64,000 nt of DNA from Bryobacter sp. CoA8 C33. GTDB taxonomy: Bacteria; Acidobacteriota; Terriglobia; Bryobacterales; Bryobacteraceae. The position numbers and the translations under genes were made by a program. Location: positions 229,589 to 293,588 of the forward strand of contig JAINDK010000050.1 of the NCBI GenBank assembly GCA_019931185.1, in the 5' to 3' direction. Below, in pieces: positions 29,801-37,404 of this stretch. Position 1 is the first letter of the stretch, and every line of letters begins with the position of its first letter. The notes beneath the pieces are model-generated. The model saw only the letters and a program-made list of their open reading frames with translations, was not told the origin of the DNA and ran no database searches.

Positions 29801-30010
29801 CTGCCGCTCGAGCGGCGTCGCCACCGCCGACGCCATCGTCGTCGGGTCCGCCCCGGGCAGGCTCGCCGACACGCTCAGCGTCGGAAAATCCACGTTCGGC
29901 AAATCACTCACCGGCAGCGAAAAATATGCCAGCACGCCAAACATCGTGATCCCCAGCATCAGCAGGACTGTCGCCACCGGCCGCCGTATGAAAAGCGCGG
30001 AAAAATTCAT
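26870..30010 (-). CDS. RND efflux permease, first (MdtB-like position)
   Basis: A 1,046-residue HAE1-class permease. The ATG at 30010 is chosen since the protein then begins MNFSALFIRRPVATVLLML; the open frame runs 16 codons further into the adaptor gene. Helix 4 carries ILSVGFVVDDAIVMLENIVRHIE and the mirrored C-terminal repeat carries FVGLILLIGLVKKNAIMQIDFAL. A glycine-rich insert (GGGMMGGGGGGG) sits in the second periplasmic half near residue 670, where the other permease has only a short alanine-glycine turn. It begins eight bases after the adaptor's stop and is clearly in the same operon. Confidence 0.9.
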   Translation of the reverse strand: MNFSALFIRRPVATVLLMLGITMFGVLAYFSLPVSDLPNVDFPTLSVSASLPGADPTTMASAVATPLERQFTTIAGVDSMTSTNSLGSTSLTMQFDLSREIDGAAVDVQTAISAAMPLLPPGMPNPPSFRKVNPSDSPILFFALTSGSMPKWKLDEYAQTVVGQRISSINGVAQVNIMGSQKYAVRVQVDPEKLAARGIGINEVSDAIRNWNANVPTGTLWGPNRAYSIQANGQLPTAEDYQDLIVAYRNGAPVRLAELGTVRDGSEDERTMAWNFADKRFTQGINLMVMRQPGSNVIEVNDAVKRALPSIQKQLPPTVDLTIRSDRSKNIREAFADIQVTLMLTLGLVILVIFLFLRKATATLIPSLALPVSLVGTFAVMYLLGFSMNNLSMMAIILSVGFVVDDAIVMLENIVRHIERGESPMEAALRGSREIWFTIISMTISLAAVFIPILFMGGVLGRLFNEFAVTITAAVLISGFVSVTLTPMLASRILRAHAPENVGILARMVEAPLRLATRTYAVSLGWVVQHHFVMVVVFFGMFGATAWLFERVPKGFIPEVDTDQIYVNTEMAQGTSYLAMRQYQERINQILAADPDIESFLSSVGGGMMGGGGGGGSNTGRMFVALKPLKQRRSSAAEIANRLRPKLAQVPGVRAVPTLPPAIRIGGRGSSSSYQVTLQAQDTTVLYREGQRFEREVAKLPSVLDINSDIQMRSPRVRIEVDRDKAATYNLDVQMIEQAIYNGYGSNFASTIYAPNNQYRVMLEVTPRYQAFADMLSKMYLKSGDGRLIPLDAVTRRVEDVGPQTINHSGQLPSVTVSFNLKPGVALGEAVEEIQEMAKEKLPAGINLNFAGTAKVFQESLANMTMLLIVAVLVVYITLGVLYESFIHPITILSGLPSAAFGALMTLLITGGELNIYAFVGLILLIGLVKKNAIMQIDFALAAQRNEGLPADRAIFAGCVTRFRPIMMTTAAALLGAVPIAVGYGAGGEARKPLGLVVVGGLLFSQAITLYLTPVVYVYLDKLQSLWAARGRGLVGSESKLGEAHS

Positions 30011-30017
30011 GCCAGCT

Positions 30018-31379
30018 TTACTCCCTCTTCTTTCCCCGGCCTTCACCCTTCCCTTCACCCTTGCTGTCGGCGTTGCCCTCCGCCCCCTTCTTGACCTCCA
30101 CCCTTTTCTTGCCCTCCACCCCTTTCTTGCCCTCCGCCCCCTTCTTGCCCTCCACCCCTTTTTTGCCCCCTGCCCCCGGCCCCCGCGGGTTCACCTTCAG
30201 CCCCGGCGCGATTCGTAATTGCCCCTCGGTCACCACCGTCTCGCCCTCGGCCAGACCCTTGGCGATCACCAATTCCATGCCGCTGCGCACCCCCAGCGTC
30301 ACCGGCCGGTTCTCCACTCCCCGGTCCGCCTTCACGACATACACATAAGACCCATCCTGCCCCGTCTGCACCGCCTGATTCGGCACCACCACCGCTCCCT
30401 CCACCATCCCCAGCCTCATCCGGACCCGCACAAATTGCCCCGGCCACATCTTCCGCTCCGGATTCGCAAAACTGGCCCGCAGCCGCAGCGTACCCGTCGC
30501 CGCGTCCACCGTGCTCTCGAGAAACGTCAGCACCCCCGCGCTCGGCGGCTCGCTCGAATCCTGTTGCGCGGCAAACACAGCAATCCGCTCCTTGCCAAAC
30601 CGGCTCGCAATCCGCTGGAATTGCGATTCTGGCACCGCGAAGCTCACATTCACTGGCTGTATCTGGCTGATCGTCACCAACTCCGTCGCGTTTGCCGACA
30701 CAATGTTACCTGGCTTCACCAACAGTGTTCCCGTCCGCCCTGTCAGCGGCGCCACGATCGTCGTAAATCCGATCTGCACCTTCAAGTTATCGATCGTCGC
30801 TTGGTTCGCCGCGATTTCCGCTCGCGCACTCTCGATCGCCGCCCGGTCCGCCTCGGTCAATTCATTCTGTGCCTGCGCTTGCGCCGCCGCCTGCGCATTC
30901 TGCTCCTTCGAGGCGATGCCTTCCTTCATCAGCATTTCATTGCGCTGCGCCACGCTTCGCAGATAATCCGCCTGCGCCATGTCTTTGGCCAAATTCGCCC
31001 TCGCCTGTCGCAGTTGCGCCTCGCTCCGCGCCAGGTTCGCCATCGCTTGGTCCAGTTGCGCCGTCAGCGTCCGCCGGTCGATCTCAAACATCTTGTCGCC
31101 CGCCTTGACGAAATCCCCCTCACGGAAGAACGCCCCCTTCAACTCTCCGCTCACCTGCGGCTTGATGCTCACCGTCGAACTCGCTTCGACATTGCCGATA
31201 ACGTCCAAATCCATCGGGACATCCTTGGTCACTGCCTTGGTCACGACCACCGGCACATCCCCACCTTTTTTGCCCCCCTTCCCCCCGCTCGGACCCGAAG
31301 CCGCCCGCGGACCGCAGGACCAAGTCATCAAACAAACACCAGCAGCAAGCGCCGCGTAAACAAGAAACCTTTTTCGCAT
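30018..31379 (-). CDS. RND efflux periplasmic adaptor lipoprotein with lysine-rich repeat tail
   Basis: A 453-residue membrane-fusion protein. The signal peptide ends in a lipobox (LMTWSC), so it should be lipid-anchored in the periplasm. The lipoyl half-motif reads IGNVEASSTVSIKPQVSGEL, a long alpha-helical hairpin follows (about 110-215), then the second lipoyl half (FTTIVAPLTGRTGTLLVKPGN) and beta-barrel and membrane-proximal domains ending near LRIAPGLKVNPRG. The last 50 residues are an unusual low-complexity tail of GKKGVE/GKKGAE repeats followed by GKGEGRGKKRE. It heads the operon with two permeases. A possible operator lies in the divergent gap upstream. Confidence 0.88.
   Translation of the reverse strand: MRKRFLVYAALAAGVCLMTWSCGPRAASGPSGGKGGKKGGDVPVVVTKAVTKDVPMDLDVIGNVEASSTVSIKPQVSGELKGAFFREGDFVKAGDKMFEIDRRTLTAQLDQAMANLARSEAQLRQARANLAKDMAQADYLRSVAQRNEMLMKEGIASKEQNAQAAAQAQAQNELTEADRAAIESARAEIAANQATIDNLKVQIGFTTIVAPLTGRTGTLLVKPGNIVSANATELVTISQIQPVNVSFAVPESQFQRIASRFGKERIAVFAAQQDSSEPPSAGVLTFLESTVDAATGTLRLRASFANPERKMWPGQFVRVRMRLGMVEGAVVVPNQAVQTGQDGSYVYVVKADRGVENRPVTLGVRSGMELVIAKGLAEGETVVTEGQLRIAPGLKVNPRGPGAGGKKGVEGKKGAEGKKGVEGKKRVEVKKGAEGNADSKGEGKGEGRGKKRE
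30081..30170. repeat. Five 18-bp tandem units coding for the GKKGVE repeat
   Basis: Units of the form caccccttTcttgccctc (plus strand), alternating cac and cgc at the start, are stacked five times without gaps and are read on the minus strand as six-residue blocks GKK(G/R)(V/A)E. Near-identical units in phase with codons point to recent slippage, and copy number may vary between strains. Confidence 0.8.
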
Positions 31380-31422
31380 GTGAAAAGCCAGAGGGAATTG
31401 CCTAATGTAGCAGGACCACCCC

Positions 31423-31450
31423 GATTCAGCAAAGGTTAGTTTTCTGAATC
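31423..31450. promoter_or_regulatory. 7-bp inverted repeat in the efflux/SDR divergent region
   Basis: GATTCAG and CTGAATC are separated by 14 bases in the 148-base gap between the adaptor gene (minus) and a short-chain dehydrogenase (plus). The spacing suits a dimeric repressor such as a TetR-type protein, but no regulator gene is adjacent. Weak evidence. Confidence 0.3.
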
Positions 31451-31527
31451 CATGGCCCGGCTGATACTCTTGCGCAGCCCAGCGTCATCTCCCCGCGACT
31501 TTCTCCCCCGCCGATCATCCAACCTGC

Positions 31528-32247
31528 ATGAATCATCCCGACATAGCGCTCATCACCGGCGCTAACAAAGGCATAGGTTTTGAAACTGCCCGTCAACTCG
31601 CCGCTCTCGGCCATACTGTCATCCTAGGTGCCCGCAAGGCGGCCGAAGGGCAATCCGCGGTTGCCAGTATCGGACCACAAGCTCACTTTCTTCTCCTTGA
31701 CATGGCCTCGCCAGAAAGCATCCAGGCCGCTGCTCAGTCCGTTTTCACGCAATTTGGCCGTCTTGACATCCTCGTCAATAATGCTGGCATCGGTCCTGAA
31801 AACGGCATGAAGCCAAGCGAGGCTCCCATGGAACTGATCCGACAGACTTTTGAGACAAACGTTTTCGGACTCGTCCAACTCACCCAAGCCCTCCTGCCAC
31901 TTTTGCGCCAAAGCCAGCATGGCCGCATCGTCAATGTATCCAGCGTACTTGGCAGCCTCACGGTCAATTCCGATCCCAATGCCGAACTTGGTTCGTGGCG
32001 CAGCTTTGGCTACAACGGCAGCAAGGCGGCAGTAAACATGTTCACTGCCACCCTAGCGGCTGAATTGAAATCAACGCCGATCAAAGTAAATTCAGCCCAC
32101 CCTGGATGGGTAAAGACCGACTTGGGGGGAGATCAGGCACCCCTCGAAGTCGCTGACGGCGCCAAAACCAGCGTCCGGCTAGCCACCTTACCGGACAATG
32201 GCCCAACTGGTGGCTTCTTTCACTTCAACGATACCCTGCCCTGGTAG
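31528..32247 (+). CDS. Short-chain dehydrogenase/reductase, carbonyl reductase-like
   Basis: A 239-residue classical SDR. The nucleotide motif is TGANKGIGFETARQL (12-26), the NNAG motif is LVNNAGIGPENG, the catalytic serine is in VNVSSVLGSL and the tyrosine/lysine pair in FGYNGSKAAVN. HPGWVKTDLGG follows, as in carbonyl reductases that act on a wide range of ketones and aldehydes with NADPH. It is monocistronic, divergent from the efflux operon and convergent with a CheX-like gene five bases away. A detoxifying role alongside efflux is possible but only inferred from position. Confidence 0.85.
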   Translation: MNHPDIALITGANKGIGFETARQLAALGHTVILGARKAAEGQSAVASIGPQAHFLLLDMASPESIQAAAQSVFTQFGRLDILVNNAGIGPENGMKPSEAPMELIRQTFETNVFGLVQLTQALLPLLRQSQHGRIVNVSSVLGSLTVNSDPNAELGSWRSFGYNGSKAAVNMFTATLAAELKSTPIKVNSAHPGWVKTDLGGDQAPLEVADGAKTSVRLATLPDNGPTGGFFHFNDTLPW

Positions 32248-32251
32248 CCAT

Positions 32252-32797
32252 TTAGGCCAGCGACATGATTCGAGGCATCCCCTTGAGATTCTGGCCAGCC
32301 AATTGATTCGGCGTCAGGCAGAGTTGTACGTCGAGCCGTTCTCCATCCACGTCGAAACGGATCACATACCAACTTTCCTTGCCACTCCGGCGAGTCGCGA
32401 AGTTTCGCCCGAATACGACAGCTGGGATCGAAAGCCCCATCGTCCCCAGCTTCAGTTCCAGATTGTTCTTCAGGTTGCCAATAATCATGTTTGTGATTTC
32501 GGCCACTGCGTCCAATACCTCGTCGTTCACGTAGGCGTATTCCTGCATGAACAAAGTATTGGCTACCCGGCAGGCAAGCGGAGAACTGCAACTCACGACC
32601 GCGGTTCCCGTCCAGTCTCCCACCAAGCCGATGATGCCGATTACGCCCATGCTCAGCCCCTTATCGGGTTCCTCAATAAAGTGTTCTCCGACTGTGGCAT
32701 CCAGTCCCAGCATCGTCTGGAAGACCTCTTTGGTTGCGCTTTCCACCCAATTGACAATTTCTTCTTGCGTCGGTGCCGCAGTAACTTTTTCGTCCAT
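32252..32797 (-). CDS. CheX-like chemotaxis phosphatase
   Basis: A 181-residue CheC/FliY/CheX-fold protein. The helix carrying the phosphatase residues reads VNDEVLDAVAEITNMIIGNLK, matching the E-x-x-N pattern that attacks phospho-CheY. The surrounding sheet segments (MGVIGIIGLVGDWTGTAVVSC, GLSIPAVVFGRNF) match CheX, a dimer-forming phosphatase, better than two-site CheC. It probably removes phosphate from the receiver protein encoded directly upstream on the same strand. The two form a short operon with a 28-base gap, distant from any chemotaxis kinase in this window. Confidence 0.8.
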   Translation of the reverse strand: MDEKVTAAPTQEEIVNWVESATKEVFQTMLGLDATVGEHFIEEPDKGLSMGVIGIIGLVGDWTGTAVVSCSSPLACRVANTLFMQEYAYVNDEVLDAVAEITNMIIGNLKNNLELKLGTMGLSIPAVVFGRNFATRRSGKESWYVIRFDVDGERLDVQLCLTPNQLAGQNLKGMPRIMSLA

Positions 32798-32825
32798 ACT
32801 ATATCCTCTCTTGCAGATCCGGGCT

Positions 32826-33197
32826 CTAGACGAGCCCGGTCAGTTTCTCCTTGATTTGTTCCGTCGTGAACGGCTTCCTGACGTAGCCGGAAGCCCCAAG
32901 GCTCACCGCTTCCATCACTTTGTTCTGGTTGCCCTCAGTCGTGATCATGATTACCGGCACCGACTTATACGCTTCGATGCTTTTCACCTTGCTCAGCATT
33001 TCCAGTCCGTCCATGTTGGGCATGTTGATGTCGGACAAGATCAGGCCAACTTTCTGCTGCTCGAGCAGCGCCAGGGCTTCCAGCCCATCTCCCGCCTCCA
33101 ATATGTTGCCAATCGGCACCTCAGTCTGCCTAAGTACACGCTGCAATATCTTGCGAATTGCCGCTGAGTCGTCCACAATCAACACGTCCATTGCCAT
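32826..33197 (-). CDS. Stand-alone CheY-like response regulator
   Basis: A 123-residue single receiver domain. Acidic pocket residues lie in LIVDDSAA, the phospho-acceptor aspartate in LILSDINMPNMDGLEML, and the conserved Thr and Lys in VIMITTEGNQNK and GYVRKPFT. Without an output domain it works through protein contacts, for example with a flagellar switch or another kinase system. The ATG at 33197 is preferred over a longer frame; GGAGG lies somewhat far upstream and a second ATG is two codons downstream. It is transcribed with the CheX-like phosphatase, which likely sets its signal lifetime. Confidence 0.85.
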   Translation of the reverse strand: MAMDVLIVDDSAAIRKILQRVLRQTEVPIGNILEAGDGLEALALLEQQKVGLILSDINMPNMDGLEMLSKVKSIEAYKSVPVIMITTEGNQNKVMEAVSLGASGYVRKPFTTEQIKEKLTGLV

Positions 33198-33287
33198 TAG
33201 GGTAGGATTGCCTCCATGGAAGGCTCTTCGGTCACTTCGCCCACTCATTTAGCAAAAACTTTTAACTTCTCCCCGTAGAATGGTGTC

Positions 33288-34103
33288 GTGCCGCTTTTGT
33301 CTCCCCCCGATCCACAAATCCTTCTTTCCCCCGCTGCCTTCTCCCTCAAAGGCCAAACCGCCCTCATCGCCGGCGCCAGCCGCGGTATCGGCCTCGCCAT
33401 CGCCCGCGCTTTCGCCGCCGCTGGCGCGAGAACCGTCCTCGCCGCCCGCTCCGGCTCTACCCTCGCGGCCGAAGCCGCCAAGTTCAACGACGCCGGCTGG
33501 GATGCCACTTGGCTTGCCCTCGACATGAAAGACTCCCAAAGCCTCGATCAGGCCGCCTCCGCTCATCCCTACTCCATCCTCGTCAACGTCAGTGGCACCA
33601 ATATCCGCAAACGCTTCGAGGACTACACCGAAGAGGAATACAACCACATCTTCTCCACCAACCTCCATGGCGTCGCCCGCCTCACCCAACGCGTTGGCGC
33701 CAACATGATCGCCCGCGGCCAGGGCGGCCGTATCCTCCACATCGCCAGCCTCTTCAGTACCAATGGCGTTCCCTTCGTCGCCGTCTACGGCATGACCAAG
33801 AGCGCGCTCACCGGCCTCACGCGCACCCTCGCCGCCGAATGGGGCCAGCACGGCATCACCGTCAATTCCATCGCCCCCGGCTTCGTCATCACCGACCTCA
33901 ACCGCCAGATGTGGCAGCCCCCCGAAATGCTCGCCTGGCTCCGCGCCACCCAGGCCATCCCCCGCACCGGCATCCCCGAGGACATTGCCCCCATGGCTGT
34001 ATTCCTGGCCTCCCGCGGCGCCGCTTTCATCACCGGCCAGGTCTTCGCCGTCGATGGTGGGGCCAATTGCACGAAAATCTGGCCCTTTGCCCCAGCCGGT
34101 TGA
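33288..34103 (+). CDS. Short-chain dehydrogenase, gluconate 5-dehydrogenase-like
   Basis: A 271-residue classical SDR beginning at GTG. The cofactor motif is AGASRGIGLAIARAFA, with VNVSGTNIRKRFEDYTEEEY in place of NNAG, the serine in LHIASLFSTNG, the catalytic Tyr/Lys in VYGMTKSALTG and the C-terminal VFLASRGAAFITGQVFAVDGG. The IRKRFEDYTEEEYNHIFSTNL segment is characteristic of gluconate 5-dehydrogenase and 2-deoxy-D-gluconate 3-dehydrogenase relatives, so an oxidised sugar acid is a likely substrate. It precedes the metal-binding-domain gene by five bases on the same strand. Confidence 0.85.
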   Translation: MPLLSPPDPQILLSPAAFSLKGQTALIAGASRGIGLAIARAFAAAGARTVLAARSGSTLAAEAAKFNDAGWDATWLALDMKDSQSLDQAASAHPYSILVNVSGTNIRKRFEDYTEEEYNHIFSTNLHGVARLTQRVGANMIARGQGGRILHIASLFSTNGVPFVAVYGMTKSALTGLTRTLAAEWGQHGITVNSIAPGFVITDLNRQMWQPPEMLAWLRATQAIPRTGIPEDIAPMAVFLASRGAAFITGQVFAVDGGANCTKIWPFAPAG

Positions 34104-34108
34104 TTCCC

Positions 34109-34996
34109 ATGCTGCCACGCCGTGCCCTGCTCGCTTTCCCCACACTCGGCCTCGCCCCGCAACCGCCCGGCTCCCCCGCGGATAAACCCGTCGAGTTCCT
34201 CTGCCCCATGGATTCCGACATCCGCCAGTTCACCCCCGGCCGTTGCCCCCGCTGCGGCATGAAGCTCGTTCCCGGCCTCCCCGAACCCCTCGAATACCCC
34301 CTCGAACTCTCCGTCTTACCCCGCCGGCCCCAACCCGGCCGCCCCTGCCGCCTTCGGTTTCGTATTCTCCATCCCCAAACCCACCAGCCTGTCGGCGAAC
34401 TCGAACTCGTTCACGAGCGCGTCTTTCATCTCTTTCTCATTTCCGAAAACCTCCAACACTTCGCCCATGAGCACCCGGCCCCCATTGCCCCCGGCGTTTT
34501 CGAATTCAATTGGACTCCCCCCACCGGTGGACACTGGCGCCTGCTCACCGATTTCTATCCCACCCATGGCACCCCCCAACTCATCGCCCGCTCCCTTCTT
34601 CTGCCTGGTGGAACTCTCCAGCCCCCCAATCTCACCGCCAATACGGTCAACCCACAAAAAGGCCCCAACCTCGAAGCCTCCCTCGAAATCGGACCCCAAG
34701 CCCCCATCGCCGGAGAAAAATCTCTTCTCTATTACCGCCTCAGCCCCCGCGAGGACTTTCAACCCTTTCTCGGCGCCATGGGCCACATGCTCGTCGCCAG
34801 CGCCGACCTCGTCGATCTCATTCATACGCACCCCTTTCTGATCGATGGCGGCCTCGCCACTCCTCCCGCCGCTCACAAGTTGATCCAGTTCAATGTCATC
34901 TTCCCCCGGCCCGGCCTCTACCGCGTCTGGGCCCAATTCCAGCGCGCCAGCCTCGTCAATACGATTCCTTTCAACATCAACGTCCGGAGCCTGTAA
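34109..34996 (+). CDS. Exported protein with a heavy-metal-binding domain
   Basis: A 295-residue protein with a Tat- or Sec-like N-terminus (MLPRRALLAFPTLGLA). Residues about 30-53 hold EFLCPMDSDIRQFTPGRCPRCGMKLVPG, the small cysteine/methionine domain found at the N-terminus of copper and heavy-metal handling proteins (C-P-M...C-P-x-C-G-M). The rest is beta-rich with scattered histidines (FAHEHPAPIAPG, MGHMLVASADLVDLIHTHP) that could bind copper, and lacks transmembrane helices. The neighbouring convergent genes encode haem-c and copper-monooxygenase-like proteins, so a copper link is plausible. Exact function unknown. Confidence 0.65.
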   Translation: MLPRRALLAFPTLGLAPQPPGSPADKPVEFLCPMDSDIRQFTPGRCPRCGMKLVPGLPEPLEYPLELSVLPRRPQPGRPCRLRFRILHPQTHQPVGELELVHERVFHLFLISENLQHFAHEHPAPIAPGVFEFNWTPPTGGHWRLLTDFYPTHGTPQLIARSLLLPGGTLQPPNLTANTVNPQKGPNLEASLEIGPQAPIAGEKSLLYYRLSPREDFQPFLGAMGHMLVASADLVDLIHTHPFLIDGGLATPPAAHKLIQFNVIFPRPGLYRVWAQFQRASLVNTIPFNINVRSL

Positions 34997-35657
34997 TCAG
35001 CCTCAGCCGCACACCCGCCGCTGGATAAGCCCGGATCACCGCCCCCGCCGGCAGCCGTACCGGCCTTACAAATTCATAAACTGAAATTGCCTTCCGCGAA
35101 TATCCCTCGATCCACAACAACGGCACTCGCTCTCCATCGGCCATCTCCCCCACCAGCTTGAAACTCTGCCCTTCCGCCATCTCCCCCATTTCCACTCCCA
35201 ATATCGTCATCGCTCCGCCCAACCGGAATTCACCCCGGAACGCGCGCCTCAGCCCGAGCAGCCGCCCTCCTGGTTCTGCCCCTTTGATTCCCGCCGGCAG
35301 CACATTCACATCCCCCTCCGGCGACCCGCCTTCCACCCAATCGGCAATTAAGTGTATCTCCTCGGCACTCAGCCCCAAATCGTGCCGCAACTCACCAAAT
35401 CCCCGCACGGCCCGAGACGGCGGCATACGCCGGTTCAATACCTCCTCGGCGATTGCTTTCGACCAGGGCCGCGCCTCGGCGTAGCTCTGCAGCGAAAACG
35501 CTCTCCCTTCCGGCCGGTGGCAGCCCCCGCAACGCCGCAACACCACGCGCGAAACCTCCTTCGACCACGTCAGCTTCGTCGTGATCGTCTCGTGGCCCGG
35601 CGCCACGGCCAGCCCAACCAACAAAAGCCCGGCGGCCTTACTCCAGCCGACCCGCAC
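34977..35657 (-). CDS. Secreted mono-haem c-type protein
   Basis: A 226-residue protein with a signal peptide (KAAGLLLVGLAVAPG) and one haem site, CGGCH, in SRVVLRRCGGCHRPEG, followed by SYAEARPWSKAIAEEVLNRRMPP. This is the same module seen at the N-terminus of the upstream gene. The second half (about 115-226) is a beta-rich domain without recognisable family. The start overlaps the stop of the upstream haem/monooxygenase gene by 20 bases, so they are co-translated and probably act together in the periplasm. Its own stop overlaps the convergent metal-binding gene by 20 bases. Confidence 0.7.
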   Translation of the reverse strand: MRVGWSKAAGLLLVGLAVAPGHETITTKLTWSKEVSRVVLRRCGGCHRPEGRAFSLQSYAEARPWSKAIAEEVLNRRMPPSRAVRGFGELRHDLGLSAEEIHLIADWVEGGSPEGDVNVLPAGIKGAEPGGRLLGLRRAFRGEFRLGGAMTILGVEMGEMAEGQSFKLVGEMADGERVPLLWIEGYSRKAISVYEFVRPVRLPAGAVIRAYPAAGVRLRLITGSGR

Positions 35658-36939
35658 TGCTCGGTCCCGCCGCCTGTTTCTGCTTCGGCCTCATCAGATC
35701 CATGTAAGTCGTTCCCACCGGTACGCTCACGTTGAAGAAACCTATCATCATCTCCTCCCAGCTCTGATCTCCCCAGCGCACGGCTTTGCTTGGGTCCGGG
35801 TTGTTCTTGTTGTTGGCCGAATTGTCAAACCAGCCTGTCGCCAATACCTGCGAGCCTGCTGGCAGCCGCATCGGCTCACGCAGAACATAACTCAACTGCC
35901 AGTTAAAGTCATAGCGCGGTACCCGCAGGATCTCCCGCAGCTCGCCGTCCGGCAGCTTTACCTGCATCGCAAACGCCTTCCCTCTTAAATGCATGTGCGG
36001 TGCCAGCAATTCGAGCGTGGCCTCCGTCCGCAGGGTCACTCGCGCGTCCACACGGTGGTTCTCCGCCCCGGCCGGGATCTCAAAGCGCGAGTTCATCGCC
36101 TGCAGCGTGATGATCTCTTCGCGCGGTGTTTGCTTGGCGAAAATCAGGCCCAGCTTCGCCTGATCGAGCGCTGGCTTGCCGTTCGCCGTCCAGTGCAATT
36201 GGAATACGATGTCGCTGCCGGCCCGGATCCTCCGCGCCTGACCCGGCTTCAGTTGATCCGGCGCCGTTCCCGGTGCGTATGCGGCCAGGAATCCCGTCGC
36301 CCCCGCCTCACTGCCCTTATTCGGCACGAAGGGCTTGCCCGTTTCCGCCCCCGCCAACCACCGGCTTCCCGGCTCGCGCACAAAGGCAATGATGTGATGG
36401 TTCACCGCTCGGTTCAGCGGTCGTACTTCCACCGCCTCCACCCACCGGTCCACCGAAAATCCTGTCGGAATGATCACATAGTGATAGTCGATCGTCCCCG
36501 TCGCCGGTACCGCAAACGGCTCCGCCATGCCAATTACGAGATCCGGACTCCCAATACTCCAGCCTTCCTGAAATTTCCGCTTCACCCCGTTGGCATCCTT
36601 CGGATTGCCCGCTGCCGCTCCCGTCCCCGCCCATGCCACCAAAGTTTCTATCTCTGTTTCGCTCAGCGAACGGTCGTTAGCAAACTTTCCTACATGCGGG
36701 TCCGCGTTCCACGGCGGCATCCGCCTTTGCGCTACGCTTTGCCGGATGGCGGCCGCATACGGCCGCGCTTCCCGGTAGCTCACGAGGCTCATTGGAGCTG
36801 CTTCCCCCGGCCGGTGACACCCAACGCACCGCTTCTCCAGAATCGGTTGCACATCGCGGTAAAACGTGGGTTTGTCCGCTGCGCAAAGCCCGGTTGCCAG
36901 AAAGGGGATGATCCAGCTGATCCAACTTGGTTTTTTCAT
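35638..36939 (-). CDS. Haem c fused to a copper type II ascorbate-dependent monooxygenase-like domain
   Basis: A 433-residue secreted protein. The signal peptide (WISWIIPFLATGLCAA) is followed by one c-type haem module: YRDVQPILEKRCVGCHRPGEAAPMSL (CVGCH) then MPPWNADPHVGKF. From about residue 150 it resembles peptidylglycine/dopamine-beta monooxygenases: NRAVNHHIIAFV, DIVFQLHWTANG and ELLAPHMHLRGKAF, which supply HH, HxH-like and HxH ligands for two coppers. Such bacterial fusions are common in Acidobacteriota and largely unstudied. The haem could feed electrons to the copper site in place of ascorbate; that is inference. First gene of a two-gene operon. Confidence 0.75.
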   Translation of the reverse strand: MKKPSWISWIIPFLATGLCAADKPTFYRDVQPILEKRCVGCHRPGEAAPMSLVSYREARPYAAAIRQSVAQRRMPPWNADPHVGKFANDRSLSETEIETLVAWAGTGAAAGNPKDANGVKRKFQEGWSIGSPDLVIGMAEPFAVPATGTIDYHYVIIPTGFSVDRWVEAVEVRPLNRAVNHHIIAFVREPGSRWLAGAETGKPFVPNKGSEAGATGFLAAYAPGTAPDQLKPGQARRIRAGSDIVFQLHWTANGKPALDQAKLGLIFAKQTPREEIITLQAMNSRFEIPAGAENHRVDARVTLRTEATLELLAPHMHLRGKAFAMQVKLPDGELREILRVPRYDFNWQLSYVLREPMRLPAGSQVLATGWFDNSANNKNNPDPSKAVRWGDQSWEEMMIGFFNVSVPVGTTYMDLMRPKQKQAAGPSSAGRLE

Positions 36940-37067
36940 TAACGCTCTTCAATTTACAAAACTTTCTGCCAGCAGGCCCAAGCGAAGGTCTGAATTCTTT
37001 CCCTCCCCCCATTTTTTGCTCATACTTTTCTCTCTCCGCCCGATGTGTACACTGACGGGAGAAATCC

Positions 37068-37400
37068 ATGCGTGTAAATGATCCCAACCCGAACCCCGCC
37101 GCTCTCAATCAGACCGGTGCGAACTCCCCGGCCTCGACGAACGCCACTACCAAGGCTGCCCAACTCGACCCGGTCCGGATCAATACTTCGTCTTCCGCCA
37201 GCACCAACAACTCCGAGCGCGGCGATCAAGTTCAACTCTCCGACCTCTCCAGCAAGATTAACGAACTTCAATCCGGCAGCCCCGAGCGCGAGGCCTATCT
37301 CAATGAACTCCGCCTGCAGGTTGCCTCCGGCCAGTTCCAGCCCGACCCTGACTCCCTGGCTCAGTCCCTCGTCAACGAAGCGCTGTTTAAGCTGGATTAG
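37068..37400 (+). CDS. flgM: Anti-sigma-28 factor
   Basis: A 110-residue, mostly disordered protein rich in Asn, Ser and Thr in its first half. The C-terminal sigma-binding part has GDQVQLSDLSSKINELQ and REAYLNELRLQVASGQFQPDPDSLAQSLVNEAL, the pattern of FlgM (KVAELRxxIxxGxYxxDxxxIA). It holds FliA until the hook is finished, then leaves through the flagellar export gate. GGGAG lies before the ATG. Upstream, CCGAT followed by GT resembles part of a sigma-28 -10 element, but the match is too weak to claim. It leads a flgM-flgN-flgK-flgL block. Confidence 0.8.
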   Translation: MRVNDPNPNPAALNQTGANSPASTNATTKAAQLDPVRINTSSSASTNNSERGDQVQLSDLSSKINELQSGSPEREAYLNELRLQVASGQFQPDPDSLAQSLVNEALFKLD

Positions 37401-37404
37401 TTTT

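Noticed and set aside
37040..37060. Sigma-28 promoter before flgM
   Set aside because: Only the CCGAT core matches and the -35 half agrees at about half its positions.
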